A stretch of DNA of 17,879 nt from Pseudomonadota bacterium (GCA_023427545.1 JAEZBF010000177.1:1-17879); one strand, 5' to 3'; counted from the first letter of the stretch, positions 8,900 to 16,439 are shown. Notes: generated by a model not told the origin, from the letters alone. Translations and numbers: made by a program.

Positions 8900-9646
8900 T
8901 TAGTTGATGCCGCTGTCCAGCAGCATCTTGACGGTCTCGTCGAAGTGGTCGGCCATCAGCATTTCCGCTCTGTCGCGGTCGTGGGCGACGATGGCTGCCG
9001 CGATCTCCTCGTGGCAGACAACGCTGTGGAGACGGTGCTCGTCGCTGCGCCGGGCGCGCCAGCCGATGTGCCACGTCTGCCGCGTGACGACGTGGAACGA
9101 ACCGACAAGAAGCGCGAACATCGCGTTCTTGGAGGCGCGCGCGATAGCGCCGTGGAAGGCGATGTCGCTTTCCATCACGCGCTCGGCATCGGCGAACTGG
9201 CGCCGCATGCCGGCAGCGTGCCGCTCGATCTCACGTGCCTCAGCCTCGGAACGCAATACCGCGGCCAGACCTGCCGTGCGCAACTCGATGGTGCGGCGCA
9301 CGTCCAGGATTTGCTGGATGGACACCTGGTCGGTCTGGACGCCGTGATCGACCACCAGCGCGAGGACCTCGGGATCCACCTTTGCGACCCGCGCCCGGCG
9401 TCCATTGCCCACATCGATGATGCTGAGGGCGTCCATCGATTGGAACGCTTCCCGCACGACGGCGCGCGAGACACCCAGGGCCTCCCCGACTGCGGATTCG
9501 CTCGGGAGAACGTCACCGGTCCGGAGGCCATTGGCCTTGATCATGTTCCTGATGCCGTAGATCACGCGCGATACGCGAGTGGTTTCCGTGCTGCCGGTCT
9601 CGGGCTCGTTCCACGCACCAGGCTCGACCAGGGGGGCAGAGGTCAT
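8900..9646 (-). CDS. GntR family transcriptional regulator, FCD (FadR) subfamily
   Basis: A 248-residue one-component regulator. The winged helix-turn-helix spans about residues 24-90; its recognition part is LPSESAVGEALGVSRAVVREAF. An all-helical FCD ligand-binding domain follows. Candidate FCD metal ligands are Asp161 and His165 in SDIAFHGAIARAS, His212 in CHEEIAAAI and His234 in MADHF, so a bound divalent metal with a small organic-acid or sugar-acid effector is plausible. The start at ATG 9646 has GGAGGC eight bases upstream, whereas the longer frame to 9715 has none and overlaps the permease end. It lies 55 bp after the MalG-type permease on the same strand and probably regulates this importer, with the palindrome at 12893-12907 as its candidate site. 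Confidence 0.9.
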   Translation of the reverse strand: MTSAPLVEPGAWNEPETGSTETTRVSRVIYGIRNMIKANGLRTGDVLPSESAVGEALGVSRAVVREAFQSMDALSIIDVGNGRRARVAKVDPEVLALVVDHGVQTDQVSIQQILDVRRTIELRTAGLAAVLRSEAEAREIERHAAGMRRQFADAERVMESDIAFHGAIARASKNAMFALLVGSFHVVTRQTWHIGWRARRSDEHRLHSVVCHEEIAAAIVAHDRDRAEMLMADHFDETVKMLLDSGIN

Positions 9647-9701
9647 CGCCTGGTGCCTCCGGTAACCCGTGAACCTGTCACCCCGCTCGTCCTCATCTGG
9701 T

Positions 9702-10580
9702 TCACTTCCCCACACCGGCAGTCAGGCCCGCGATGACGTGTTTGGTCGCGAGCACGAAGAGGATGATCATCGGTGCGGAGACGATCGCGAGCGCGGCAAA
9801 GAGCGCGCCATAGTCGGACTGGTACTGCCCCATGAAGGCCGTGAGGCCGACCGGCAGGGTGTACTTGTCGGCGGAGCGCAGCAGCACCAGCGGATAGAAG
9901 AAGTCGTTCCAGATCGGGGCGCACTGCACCACGATGACGGTCGCGAGCGCAGGCCTCACGAGTGGCAGCATGACCGAGAAGAAAATCCGGAACCGGCCGG
10001 CGCCGTCGAGCCGCGCGGCCTCCTCGAGCTCATCCGGCAGCTGGCGGAAAAACACCGAGAGCAGGAGGATGGAGACCGGCAAGGTGTGGGCCGCGTAAAC
10101 GAGAATGAGTCCCAGGTGCGTATCCACCAGCCGCATCGATTGCAGCAGGTAAAAGATCGGCACGACCCCCAGCTGGATCGGCAACAGCATGCCGGCGAGG
10201 AACAGGGCGCTGAGGGTCCGCCGGCCGGGGAACTTGAAGCGGCCCAGAGCGTAACCGGCAAGCGTCGCCGCACCGACGCCCAGGATCAGGGCGCCGACAG
10301 TGACGAAGACCGAGTTGAAGAAGAAGGTCGAGAAGCTGGCGCGGCTCCAGGCCGTGGTGAAATTGCCCATGCCCTCGAGAGTCGGCGGGCCCAGCGGCGT
10401 CCTGTAGATGTCGCTCGTGGGCCGCAGGGAGTTGTTGAGCACGAGGAGCAAAGGACCGGCTGCGATGATCGCATAGACCGCAAGGACCAGCGTCGTCCCG
10501 GTCCGCGATCCGAGCAGCCGCGCAGCCATGCCCCGGTTCGTCAGTGCTTCACTTGCCGGGATGTCTTCGCTCGCGATCAT
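9702..10580 (-). CDS. carbohydrate ABC transporter permease, MalG/UgpE type
   Basis: A 292-residue inner-membrane permease of the binding-protein-dependent (MalFG) superfamily, second permease of the sugar importer. The first helix is around residues 31-49 (VLAVYAIIAAGPLLLVLNN) and about five more follow. The EAA loop that contacts the ATPase lies at residues 186-206 (EEAARLDGAGRFRIF), followed by SVMLPL, and keeps the conserved Gly. The start ATG overlaps the upstream permease stop by four bases (ATGA), so the two are translationally coupled. The ligand is unknown. Confidence 0.94.
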   Translation of the reverse strand: MIASEDIPASEALTNRGMAARLLGSRTGTTLVLAVYAIIAAGPLLLVLNNSLRPTSDIYRTPLGPPTLEGMGNFTTAWSRASFSTFFFNSVFVTVGALILGVGAATLAGYALGRFKFPGRRTLSALFLAGMLLPIQLGVVPIFYLLQSMRLVDTHLGLILVYAAHTLPVSILLLSVFFRQLPDELEEAARLDGAGRFRIFFSVMLPLVRPALATVIVVQCAPIWNDFFYPLVLLRSADKYTLPVGLTAFMGQYQSDYGALFAALAIVSAPMIILFVLATKHVIAGLTAGVGK

Positions 10581-11500
10581 GACACGCGCGCCTCAAGCCG
10601 GCCGAGGCCGTAGCGCAGGAACAGCGCCATCACGAACACGAACAGGAACATGCAGGTGGCGAGCGCCGACGAGGAGCCGATGGCGTTGAGATCGCCCCCG
10701 AACGCCACGCGGTAGAAGACGAGGCCGAGGACGTCGTTGGTCCCCGCGGGGCCGCCGTTCACGCCGCCGATCGCGAACTGCAGGTTGAAGGCGTTGAAGC
10801 AGCCGATGAAGGTGAGCATCGCCACCGTGCCCGCGGCAGGGCTGATCAGGGGCAGGGTGATGTACCAGAGCATCTGCCACCTGTTCGCACGATCGAGTTT
10901 CGCGGCCTGGAAAACATCCTCGGGGATCGACCCGAGGGCGGCGAGGAAGATCAGCATCGGAAAACCGACCCACTGCCAGGCGTTGATCAGGATGACGACG
11001 GGCCGCGCCCAGAGTGGATCAGCGAGCCACGGGCGGATGAAGCTGCCGAGGCCGGCGGCGTTGAGGAACTGGGCAACCGGCCCGAACGTCGGGTTCAGCA
11101 GGAGCAGCCAGGCATAGCCCACCACCAGCGGGTTCACGAGGAAGGGGGTGGCGATGACGGTCTGGAAGAACCGCTTGCCGAACCCCTGACGGTGGAGGAT
11201 CAGCGCCAGTCCGAGGCCGAGCGTGTTCTGGACCACCATCGTCCCGAGGAAGAAGTACCAGTTGTTGGCGAACGCATTGGCGATCTGGCGCCCCAGCGTC
11301 GAGGCCGAGAACAGGCGTCCGAAATTGTCGAGGCCGGCGAACCCGGCGATCGCCACGCCACGGAATTCCAGCAGGCTGGAGCCAAACACCGCCGCCAGGG
11401 GCGCGAGCGTGAAGGTGACGTAAAGCAGCAGGGCCGGGGCTACGAAAAGCAGCGCCGCGGCCAGGTCGGACCTTTTAGGCCGGGTATGCCGTCGTTGCAT
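10577..11500 (-). CDS. sugar ABC transporter permease, MalF/UgpA type
   Basis: A 307-residue permease, first of the pair, with an N-terminal helix at about residues 13-36 (LAAALLFVAPALLLYVTF) and about five further helices. The EAA loop is at residues 193-217, but its core reads QAAKLDRANRWQ: the usual Gly after Asp is Arg204 (codon CGT, one base from GGT) and the leading Glu is Gln. ITLPLISP follows as usual. I use ATG 11500; a TTG at 11524 would add eight residues (MRGALGAH) and runs through a stem-loop, so it is less likely. No strong Shine-Dalgarno is seen at either site. The gene follows the binding-protein gene by 78 bp. Confidence 0.92.
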   Translation of the reverse strand: MQRRHTRPKRSDLAAALLFVAPALLLYVTFTLAPLAAVFGSSLLEFRGVAIAGFAGLDNFGRLFSASTLGRQIANAFANNWYFFLGTMVVQNTLGLGLALILHRQGFGKRFFQTVIATPFLVNPLVVGYAWLLLLNPTFGPVAQFLNAAGLGSFIRPWLADPLWARPVVILINAWQWVGFPMLIFLAALGSIPEDVFQAAKLDRANRWQMLWYITLPLISPAAGTVAMLTFIGCFNAFNLQFAIGGVNGGPAGTNDVLGLVFYRVAFGGDLNAIGSSSALATCMFLFVFVMALFLRYGLGRLEARVS

Positions 11501-11515
11501 GTGTGCGCCCAATGC

Positions 11516-11539
11516 CCCACGCAAACTTTGCCGTGGGGA
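11516..11539 (-). promoter_or_regulatory. intercistronic stem-loop, proximal to permease
   Basis: CCCCACG (11516-11522) pairs with CGTGGGG (11533-11539), and inner CAAA/TTTG pairs extend the stem after a one-base bulge. It sits between the binding protein and permease genes, just before the permease start. It probably protects the upstream mRNA or lowers permease translation relative to the binding protein. Confidence 0.5.
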
Positions 11540-11541
11540 TA

Positions 11542-11571
11542 GGAGGAGTGGTCGCTGAGGACCACCCCTCC
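11542..11571 (-). promoter_or_regulatory. intercistronic stem-loop, just after binding-protein stop
   Basis: GGAGGAGTGGTC (11542-11553) pairs with GACCACCCCTCC (11560-11571), eleven of twelve pairs, around a GCTGAG loop. It begins 8 bp after the binding-protein stop. There is no T-run, so read-through to the permeases is expected. Such hairpins commonly let the binding protein accumulate above its permeases. Confidence 0.55.
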
Positions 11572-11578
11572 CAACTCG

Positions 11579-12844
11579 TTATTTGTTCTGCGTTGCGAAC
11601 TCGCGCGCGTCCGATTCGAGCTGTTTTGCAGCCGTGGCCGGATCGGTCGCATTCACCATCAGGTTGGCGAGGAGAACGCCCAGCGTCGTAAACGGCGCGG
11701 GGGCTGCGGTGCCGAAGTATTCGGTCACCCACACGACCGGAACCGGATTAGCCGCGAAGTTGGCGGCGATTTCGGCAAGCACCGGATCGCTCGGCGTGAC
11801 GCCCTTGACGGACGAGAGCTGCCGCAGTTCCTCGGTGAAGGCATTGCCGAACTCGGGCGTGCCCATCCAGCGGAGCAGTTCCAGCGCCTCGGCGGGGTGT
11901 TCCGTCGCCGCGCTCATCCCGATGGAGCCGTCCTCGTAGCCGGGTGTCGGGGCCGGGCCGCCGCTTTCGTCCGACGGCATCGAGAAGAAGCCGAGCTTCA
12001 TGTCGGGGGCGTTCTGGCGGATGAGCGCCAGTTCCCAGGCGCCGCCGGGGAACATCGCTGCCTTGCCGCCGACGAACAGCGCGCGGGCATCCGGATGTCC
12101 CACGCCGCTCACGAAGGGCGGGAAATCAGACTCGAGCGCACGGTAAGCCTCGAATGCCTTCACCATCGACGGAGAGTCGAAGCTCGTTTCGCCCGATACG
12201 GCCTTGGTGAGGAAGTCCTTGCCGCCATAGGTGCTGCCGACCAGGATGTCGAAGAGGTTGACGAGCTGCCAACCGGCATTGCCGGTCACGGCATAGGGGA
12301 TGAACCCGCCGTCCTTGATCTTCTGGATCATGGGCGCGATCTCGGATGCCTTGGTCGGCTCCTTCAGCCCCAGCTTGTCGAAGATATCGGCATTGTAGAA
12401 CACGCCCAGCGCCTGGGTGGCGAAGGGGACACCCCAGATCTTGTCGTCGAGCGAAGCAGCGGCGATCGCCTCGGGCGTGAAGTTGGCGAGCTCGGGCACC
12501 TGGGTCTGGTCAATCGGGGTGAGCTGGCCGGCGAGGGCATAGGGCGCGATCGCGCGGTAGGGGTGAAGCATCGCCAGGTCCGGACCCCCGGGCCCGGAGA
12601 GGCCGGTCTTGAGGATCGTGGGGTACTCGTTGTTCACGAAGCCGCGGAAGTCCACCTCGATATTGGGGTGGCTCTTCTCGAAAATCTCGAAAATGCGCTC
12701 GTAGTTATCTTCGTAGATAACCTGCCAGGACCACACTTCCAGCTTGATCTTGTCTTGTGACAGCGCGGGCGCAGCAGCAAGGCCGCCGGCAAGCGCTACG
12801 CTCAACGCCGTAGCCAAAGGCAAATGCTTGGCAGCAGCTCTCAT
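11579..12844 (-). CDS. extracellular sugar-binding protein (SBP family 1) of ABC importer
   Basis: A 421-residue periplasmic solute-binding protein of the MalE/UgpB class. The signal peptide MRAAAKHLPLATALSVAL leads to an APALSQ-D cleavage region near residue 30. The mature start KIKLEVWSWQ, a FEIFEKSHPNIEVDF segment and WGVPFATQALGVFYNADIFD are typical for family 1. KAAMFPGGAWELAL is the usual hinge-side segment of this family. The frame is open to 13051, but ATG 12844 is preceded by GGAGGAAG at a good distance and starts the signal peptide, so I chose it; ATG 12859 would add five residues. It is the first gene of the importer operon. The sugar cannot be read from sequence, and no catabolic gene is linked. 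Confidence 0.94.
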   Translation of the reverse strand: MRAAAKHLPLATALSVALAGGLAAAPALSQDKIKLEVWSWQVIYEDNYERIFEIFEKSHPNIEVDFRGFVNNEYPTILKTGLSGPGGPDLAMLHPYRAIAPYALAGQLTPIDQTQVPELANFTPEAIAAASLDDKIWGVPFATQALGVFYNADIFDKLGLKEPTKASEIAPMIQKIKDGGFIPYAVTGNAGWQLVNLFDILVGSTYGGKDFLTKAVSGETSFDSPSMVKAFEAYRALESDFPPFVSGVGHPDARALFVGGKAAMFPGGAWELALIRQNAPDMKLGFFSMPSDESGGPAPTPGYEDGSIGMSAATEHPAEALELLRWMGTPEFGNAFTEELRQLSSVKGVTPSDPVLAEIAANFAANPVPVVWVTEYFGTAAPAPFTTLGVLLANLMVNATDPATAAKQLESDAREFATQNK

Positions 12845-12892
12845 CGTCTTCCTCCACATTGGTGTATCCACCTCACCACCCAAGTAGATGGC

Positions 12893-12907
12893 ACCTGTAT
12901 TACAGGT
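12893..12907. promoter_or_regulatory. perfect palindrome, candidate GntR/FCD operator
   Basis: ACCTGTATTACAGGT is a perfect 15-bp inverted repeat around a central T, 48 bp upstream of the binding-protein ATG. FCD-type GntR proteins bind short palindromes with a TGTA/GTAT..AC core, so it suits the regulator encoded at the end of this operon. On the minus strand it contains TAATAC, a possible -10 element, so binding would block transcription. No convincing -35 is visible. Confidence 0.5.
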
Positions 12908-13145
12908 TGAGGTTGACCTGACTGTATGGTGGCGGCTGCAGCCCGTCAATCGCGCCGCAGAGGAGACCCCCTGGGCAGTCGTCGCCGAGCCGACACGCGG
13001 TCGTCGCATGGAGTGGCGGAGCGAGCCGCTGGCGTCGTGGACCAGTCTCAACGTGCGCGAACTTCATCAGTGTCGCCGTCCTCAAGCGGACAGGCGCCCG
13101 CGAGCGTCGAGACCAGGTATAGGTTGTTACGGGATCGGCCGGAGG
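12908..13145. other. intergenic stretch between importer promoter and tRNA
   Basis: Together with 12845-12907 this is about 300 bp without a gene. Near its left end AGGTTG occurs twice in tandem (from 12904), with an imperfect AGGTTGACCT palindrome beside the candidate operator. Beyond that I see no ORF with a ribosome binding site, no terminator with a T-run after the tRNA, and no further repeat. Confidence 0.4.
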
Positions 13146-13221
13146 TGGTGGAGCTGAGGGGAATCGAACCCCTGACCTCATCATTGCGAACGATGCGCTC
13201 TCCCAACTGAGCTACAGCCCC
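13146..13221 (-). tRNA. tRNA-Ala (anticodon CGC)
   Basis: The minus strand folds as a standard cloverleaf. The acceptor GGGGCTG pairs with CAGCTCC through the alanine identity pair G3-U70. The D stem is GCTC/GAGC. The anticodon arm CATCG-TTCGCAA-TGATG has CGC at positions 34-36, and the T arm is AGGGG-TTCGATT-CCCCT. The CCA end is encoded (13146-13148). It reads GCG codons. It lies 41 bp downstream of the SDR gene on the same strand. Confidence 0.96.
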
Positions 13222-13262
13222 GCTCCGGTGGCGCACTGTTTAGCCAATTGTTCCGGCGCGGC

Positions 13263-14324
13263 CTAGCCCCTTTTTGACGCTGCGTCGTGCGAGTTGGGAG
13301 GCGGCACCAGGCCGCGCTCGATCATCGTCCTCGCGGTTGCGGTCACGGCGATCCGGGGCGACATGAAGGGGCGGCCGAGCAGGGCTTCGGCCGCGCTGCA
13401 ATCGAGCCGCCGCACCACGCCCAGCGATGCCACATTGGCCGCCACGCTACGATCGAACACCGCAAGGAGCCGGACCACCCAGTCGGGCAGTTCGAAGCCC
13501 GGCAGCCGCCGCGCATAGGCGGGAAACGCCTCGCGCAGCATCTGCGCCAGCTGGAGCAGCGACACCCAGCCGGCGGCGGCGAGGAAGCGGTTCCCGCCCG
13601 CCTCGGGCCGCTCCATCGCGGCGAGGTGAAGCGCGGCGACATCGCGCGCGTCGATAACGCCCATGCTCATCCGGGGCGCCGCCGGCACGCCGCCCGAAAG
13701 CAGGCGGTGCACGATCGCTGCCGAGGTGCCGGGATCGTCCTCGAGCAGCGGGCCGAGAATGACGGTGGGGTTGACTGCGACAAGGTTGTTCCGGCGTCCG
13801 GCCGCTTCCATGATCGACCAGGCCTGCAGCTCGGCGCGGGTCTTGGACTCGGTATAGGCGGTGACGTCGGCGCCTTCGGTGCGGCTCCAGTCGGCCGAGG
13901 TGAAGGGCTCCGTACGCTCGCGCGGGTGGCCGTACATCACGGCGGCGCCCGAGGAGGTCAGGACGATCCGCTCGACGCCCGAGCGGAGCGCCGCATGCAG
14001 AGCCCGCGTGGTGCCCTCGACGGCCGGCCGGATCAGCTCCTGCGGGTCGCGCGGCTCTTCGACGATGAAGGGCGAGGCGACGTGCTGGAGGTACCGGCAC
14101 CCCGCCATCGCGGCATCCCAGCCGGGGTCGGAGAGGAGGTCAAGCGCAACGAATTGCAGCCGGGAGACATCGGCCCCGGCGGCGGCGAGCGCCGTCCGCA
14201 CGCCCTCGGCGCGGGCGAGGCTGCGCAGGCTGCCGCGCACCTCGTATCCGGCGTTCAGCAGCGCCAATGCGACGTGGCTGCCGACGAATCCGGAGATGCC
14301 GGTCACCAGAACCCGGTCGGGCAT
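13263..14324 (-). CDS. extended SDR NAD(P)-dependent reductase (dihydroflavonol-4-reductase-like)
   Basis: A 353-residue member of the NAD-dependent epimerase/dehydratase (extended SDR) family. The Rossmann motif GISGFVG is at residues 9-15. The catalytic Ser lies in VLTSSGAAVMYG (about 124-125), and the YxxxK pair is Tyr157/Lys161 in AYTESKTRAE. HVASPFIVEEPRDPQELIRPA is typical of the dihydroflavonol-4-reductase/cinnamoyl-CoA reductase branch, so it probably reduces a carbonyl or aldehyde substrate with NADPH in the cytoplasm. ATG 14324 has GAAGG at a suitable distance. It is divergent from the HWE kinase gene, and the tRNA-Ala gene follows it. The substrate is unknown. Confidence 0.9.
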   Translation of the reverse strand: MPDRVLVTGISGFVGSHVALALLNAGYEVRGSLRSLARAEGVRTALAAAGADVSRLQFVALDLLSDPGWDAAMAGCRYLQHVASPFIVEEPRDPQELIRPAVEGTTRALHAALRSGVERIVLTSSGAAVMYGHPRERTEPFTSADWSRTEGADVTAYTESKTRAELQAWSIMEAAGRRNNLVAVNPTVILGPLLEDDPGTSAAIVHRLLSGGVPAAPRMSMGVIDARDVAALHLAAMERPEAGGNRFLAAAGWVSLLQLAQMLREAFPAYARRLPGFELPDWVVRLLAVFDRSVAANVASLGVVRRLDCSAAEALLGRPFMSPRIAVTATARTMIERGLVPPPNSHDAASKRG

Positions 14325-14379
14325 GATTTACCTTCGGCGCCGCAATGGCTTGCACATGTCAAAAATATGACGAGATGGT

Positions 14380-14404
14380 GGAACCATATCAGAAGTTCGC
14401 CGTT
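14380..14404 (+). promoter_or_regulatory. EcfG-type general stress promoter (GGAAC-N16-CGTT)
   Basis: GGAAC at 14380-14384 and CGTT at 14401-14404 are separated by exactly 16 bases. This matches the established alphaproteobacterial sigma-EcfG/RpoE2 consensus (GGAAC N16-17 CGTT). It lies between the divergent SDR and kinase genes and points at the kinase. I scanned the window by eye for other GGAAC...CGTT pairs on both strands and found none in a promoter position. Confidence 0.65.
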
Positions 14405-14485
14405 TCGGGCCGAATGTCGGGGCGAGCTTTGAGGCCGTTAGGCGGCTGCGCCAGGGAGCGGCACGGGGTCTTAGTGGATACTGGT

Positions 14486-15946
14486 GTGACGGGCAGTCCT
14501 GATTTCTCCTCGATCTTTGCCGAGCTGCCCGCGGCATTCATGGTGCTCGACCGCAGGCTCTGTTTCGCGGCCACAAACCGCGCCTACCAGACGCTAACCG
14601 GTGTTCGTGCCGAGGAGGTGCTGGGCAAGTACGTCTTCGATGTCTTCCCCGAAACAGGCGACCGCATGCTGCGGTTCAAGGATGCCTTCGAACGCGCCCT
14701 CGCCGGCGAGGAGAACGAGGTCGCCATGGCGCCGTTCGCGATCCCGCGCCGCAACGGCGACGAAGGGGGCGTCGAGATGCGGTACTGGAGCTGCACCCAC
14801 AAGCCGGTGCGCAACGGGGCCGGCGAGGTCACCCACATCATCCAGCAGACCCAGGATGCAACGCCCCTGGTCGAACCTGACGCCGAATTGCAGCGGCCCG
14901 ACGAGGCCGCCGCGCTCGAGCAGGACGTCGTCCGGCGGGCGGTGCGCATCGAGGCGCTGTCCGAGGCCCTTCGCGCCGAGGGCGAATACCTCAAGGCGAT
15001 GTTCCAGGCGGCCCCGGGGTTCATCTCGGTGCTGTCGGGGCCCGATCTCGTCTTCGACCTCGCCAACGACGCCTATCTCAAGCTCGTCGGGCGCCCCGCC
15101 ATCGTCGGCCGGCCCATCCGCGAAGCGCTGCCGGAGCTCGAAGGGCAGGGCATCTTCGAGATGCTGGAGCGCATCGTGGCAACCGGGGAACCCTTCCACG
15201 GCCGCGATTTCCCGCTGATGCTCGCGACGGAGGGCAGCCGGCCACGCCGGATCTACGTCGATTTCATCTGGCAGCCGATCCTGGGTGAGGACGGCCGCGT
15301 CATGGCGGTCTTCGTCCAGGGCAGCGACGTCACCGAACGCGTGCAGGCTACCGAGCAGCAGCGCGTGCTGCTCGACGAGGTCAATCACCGGGTCAAGAAC
15401 ACGCTAACCACCGTGCAGGCGATGGTCCAGCAGACGCTCAAGACGACGCCGCAGCCCCGCGCCTTTGCCGATGCCCTGCAGATGCGGCTCGGTGCATTGT
15501 CCGCAACCCACAACCTGCTGACCTCGCGGAATTGGTCGGGGGTGGGCCTGCGCGAGCTGATTCATCTGGAGCTGGAGCCGTTTGGCGTCGAGCGTGTCGA
15601 GATCGAGGGCGAAGAGCTCATGTTTTCGCCACGACGGACGACCAATATGGGCTTGGTGTTCCATGAGCTTGCCACTAATGCCGCCAAGTACGGCGCCCTG
15701 TCCGTACCCACCGGCCGCGTGAAGGTGTGCTGGAGCTTCGAGGCGCCGACGCCCGACGCGCATCTCGTCATCGACTGGATCGAGCAGGGGGGGCCACCCG
15801 TCACCGCTCCGAAGCACAAGGGCTTCGGCTCACGGCTCATTGAACGAACGATCAAGGCCAAGCCCGGCGCAACCTATGTTACGAACTACCGGCCCGAGGG
15901 CCTGCACTGGCAGGTTCGCCTTCCCTCGGAAACAGGAGTGGTCTGA
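14486..15946 (+). CDS. PAS-PAS-HWE sensor histidine kinase
   Basis: A sensor kinase of about 486 residues without membrane helices, hence cytoplasmic. The first PAS domain spans about residues 6-115 (DFSSIFAELPAAFMVLDRRL) and the second about 172-287 (MFQAAPGFISVLSGPDLVFD, ending in GSDVTERV). The HWE kinase follows: phospho-acceptor His301 in DEVNHRVKNTLTTVQ, then HELATNAAKYGALS, and the Trp-Glu motif in DWIEQGGPP. The C-terminal GFGSRLIERTI is the glycine-rich ATP-binding segment. The start is unsettled. The frame is open from ATG 14345, but the EcfG-like promoter predicts a transcript start near 14411, which excludes it. Remaining choices are ATG 14414, GTG 14474 and GTG 14486; I use the last, where PAS homology begins. 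The stop abuts the receiver's ATG. No Cys-containing LOV motif (NCRFLQ) is seen. Confidence 0.88.
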   Translation: MTGSPDFSSIFAELPAAFMVLDRRLCFAATNRAYQTLTGVRAEEVLGKYVFDVFPETGDRMLRFKDAFERALAGEENEVAMAPFAIPRRNGDEGGVEMRYWSCTHKPVRNGAGEVTHIIQQTQDATPLVEPDAELQRPDEAAALEQDVVRRAVRIEALSEALRAEGEYLKAMFQAAPGFISVLSGPDLVFDLANDAYLKLVGRPAIVGRPIREALPELEGQGIFEMLERIVATGEPFHGRDFPLMLATEGSRPRRIYVDFIWQPILGEDGRVMAVFVQGSDVTERVQATEQQRVLLDEVNHRVKNTLTTVQAMVQQTLKTTPQPRAFADALQMRLGALSATHNLLTSRNWSGVGLRELIHLELEPFGVERVEIEGEELMFSPRRTTNMGLVFHELATNAAKYGALSVPTGRVKVCWSFEAPTPDAHLVIDWIEQGGPPVTAPKHKGFGSRLIERTIKAKPGATYVTNYRPEGLHWQVRLPSETGVV

Positions 15947-16339
15947 ATGAGCGAGCGTCCTTTCGAGAACTACAGGGTGCTGGTGCTTGAGGACGAGCCC
16001 CTGATCTCCATGCTCACCGAAGACATGGTGACCGAGCTCGGCGGCAGCGTCGTCGGGCCGTTCTCGCGCGTCTCGACCGCCCGGCAGGAGGTCGCTAGCG
16101 GTGCCTCGCACATCACGCTCGCCCTGCTCGACGTTAACCTCAACGGCGAGCGCAGCACCGGCTTTGCCCGTGAGCTGCGCGACATGGGCGTGCCGGTCGT
16201 CTTCTGCACCGGCTACGACGAGGCCGGCATCGAGGAGGAGTGGCGCTCGACGCCGCGGCTGCGCAAGCCGTTCTCCGAACCCGAGCTCGTCCGCACGGTG
16301 ACCGAGCTCTTCGCCACGACGCCCGCCGCGCGCGAATAG
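15947..16339 (+). CDS. single-domain response regulator, FATGUY-type receiver
   Basis: A 130-residue stand-alone receiver domain. The acidic pocket is Glu15-Asp16-Glu17 in VLVLEDEPLIS, the phospho-acceptor is Asp62 in LLDVNLNGE, the switch Thr88 is in VVFCTGYDE, and Lys107 is in LRKPFSE. VFCTGY is a variant of the FATGUY motif that, in Alphaproteobacteria, marks receivers working with HWE kinases in the general stress network (SdrG-like). There is no output domain, so it acts as a phosphate relay, sink or allosteric partner. The ATG directly follows the kinase stop (TGAATG) with AGGAG upstream, so it is translationally coupled and almost certainly the kinase's partner. Confidence 0.92.
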   Translation: MSERPFENYRVLVLEDEPLISMLTEDMVTELGGSVVGPFSRVSTARQEVASGASHITLALLDVNLNGERSTGFARELRDMGVPVVFCTGYDEAGIEEEWRSTPRLRKPFSEPELVRTVTELFATTPAARE

Positions 16340-16439
16340 CTCCATCCCACCGATGTCGTTGCCGCGAAATTCGTGCGCAACAAAATCGGCTTATGCCCGT
16401 TCTGTGGCTATCGCGGCGGGGCAAGGAGAGGATAGCGAA

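Noticed and set aside
10242..10266. GGAAC-N16-CGTA resembling a second EcfG promoter
   Set aside because: The -10 half is off by one base and it lies inside a permease gene with no plus-strand gene to serve.
9669..12760. Plus-strand frames of 314 and 287 codons opposite the permeases and binding protein
   Set aside because: Low-complexity Arg/Glu/Asp-rich shadows of clear transporter genes.
12845..13051. 69-codon N-terminal extension of the sugar-binding protein
   Set aside because: It runs through the candidate operator and promoter and would bury the signal peptide.
14345..14410. ATG 14345 as the start of the HWE kinase
   Set aside because: It lies upstream of the EcfG-like promoter, 20 bp from the divergent SDR start, with no ribosome binding site and no PAS-like residues.
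13287..14432. 381-codon plus-strand frame opposite the SDR gene
   Set aside because: Antisense shadow. The SDR frame has the Rossmann and YxxxK motifs and a ribosome binding site; this one has none.
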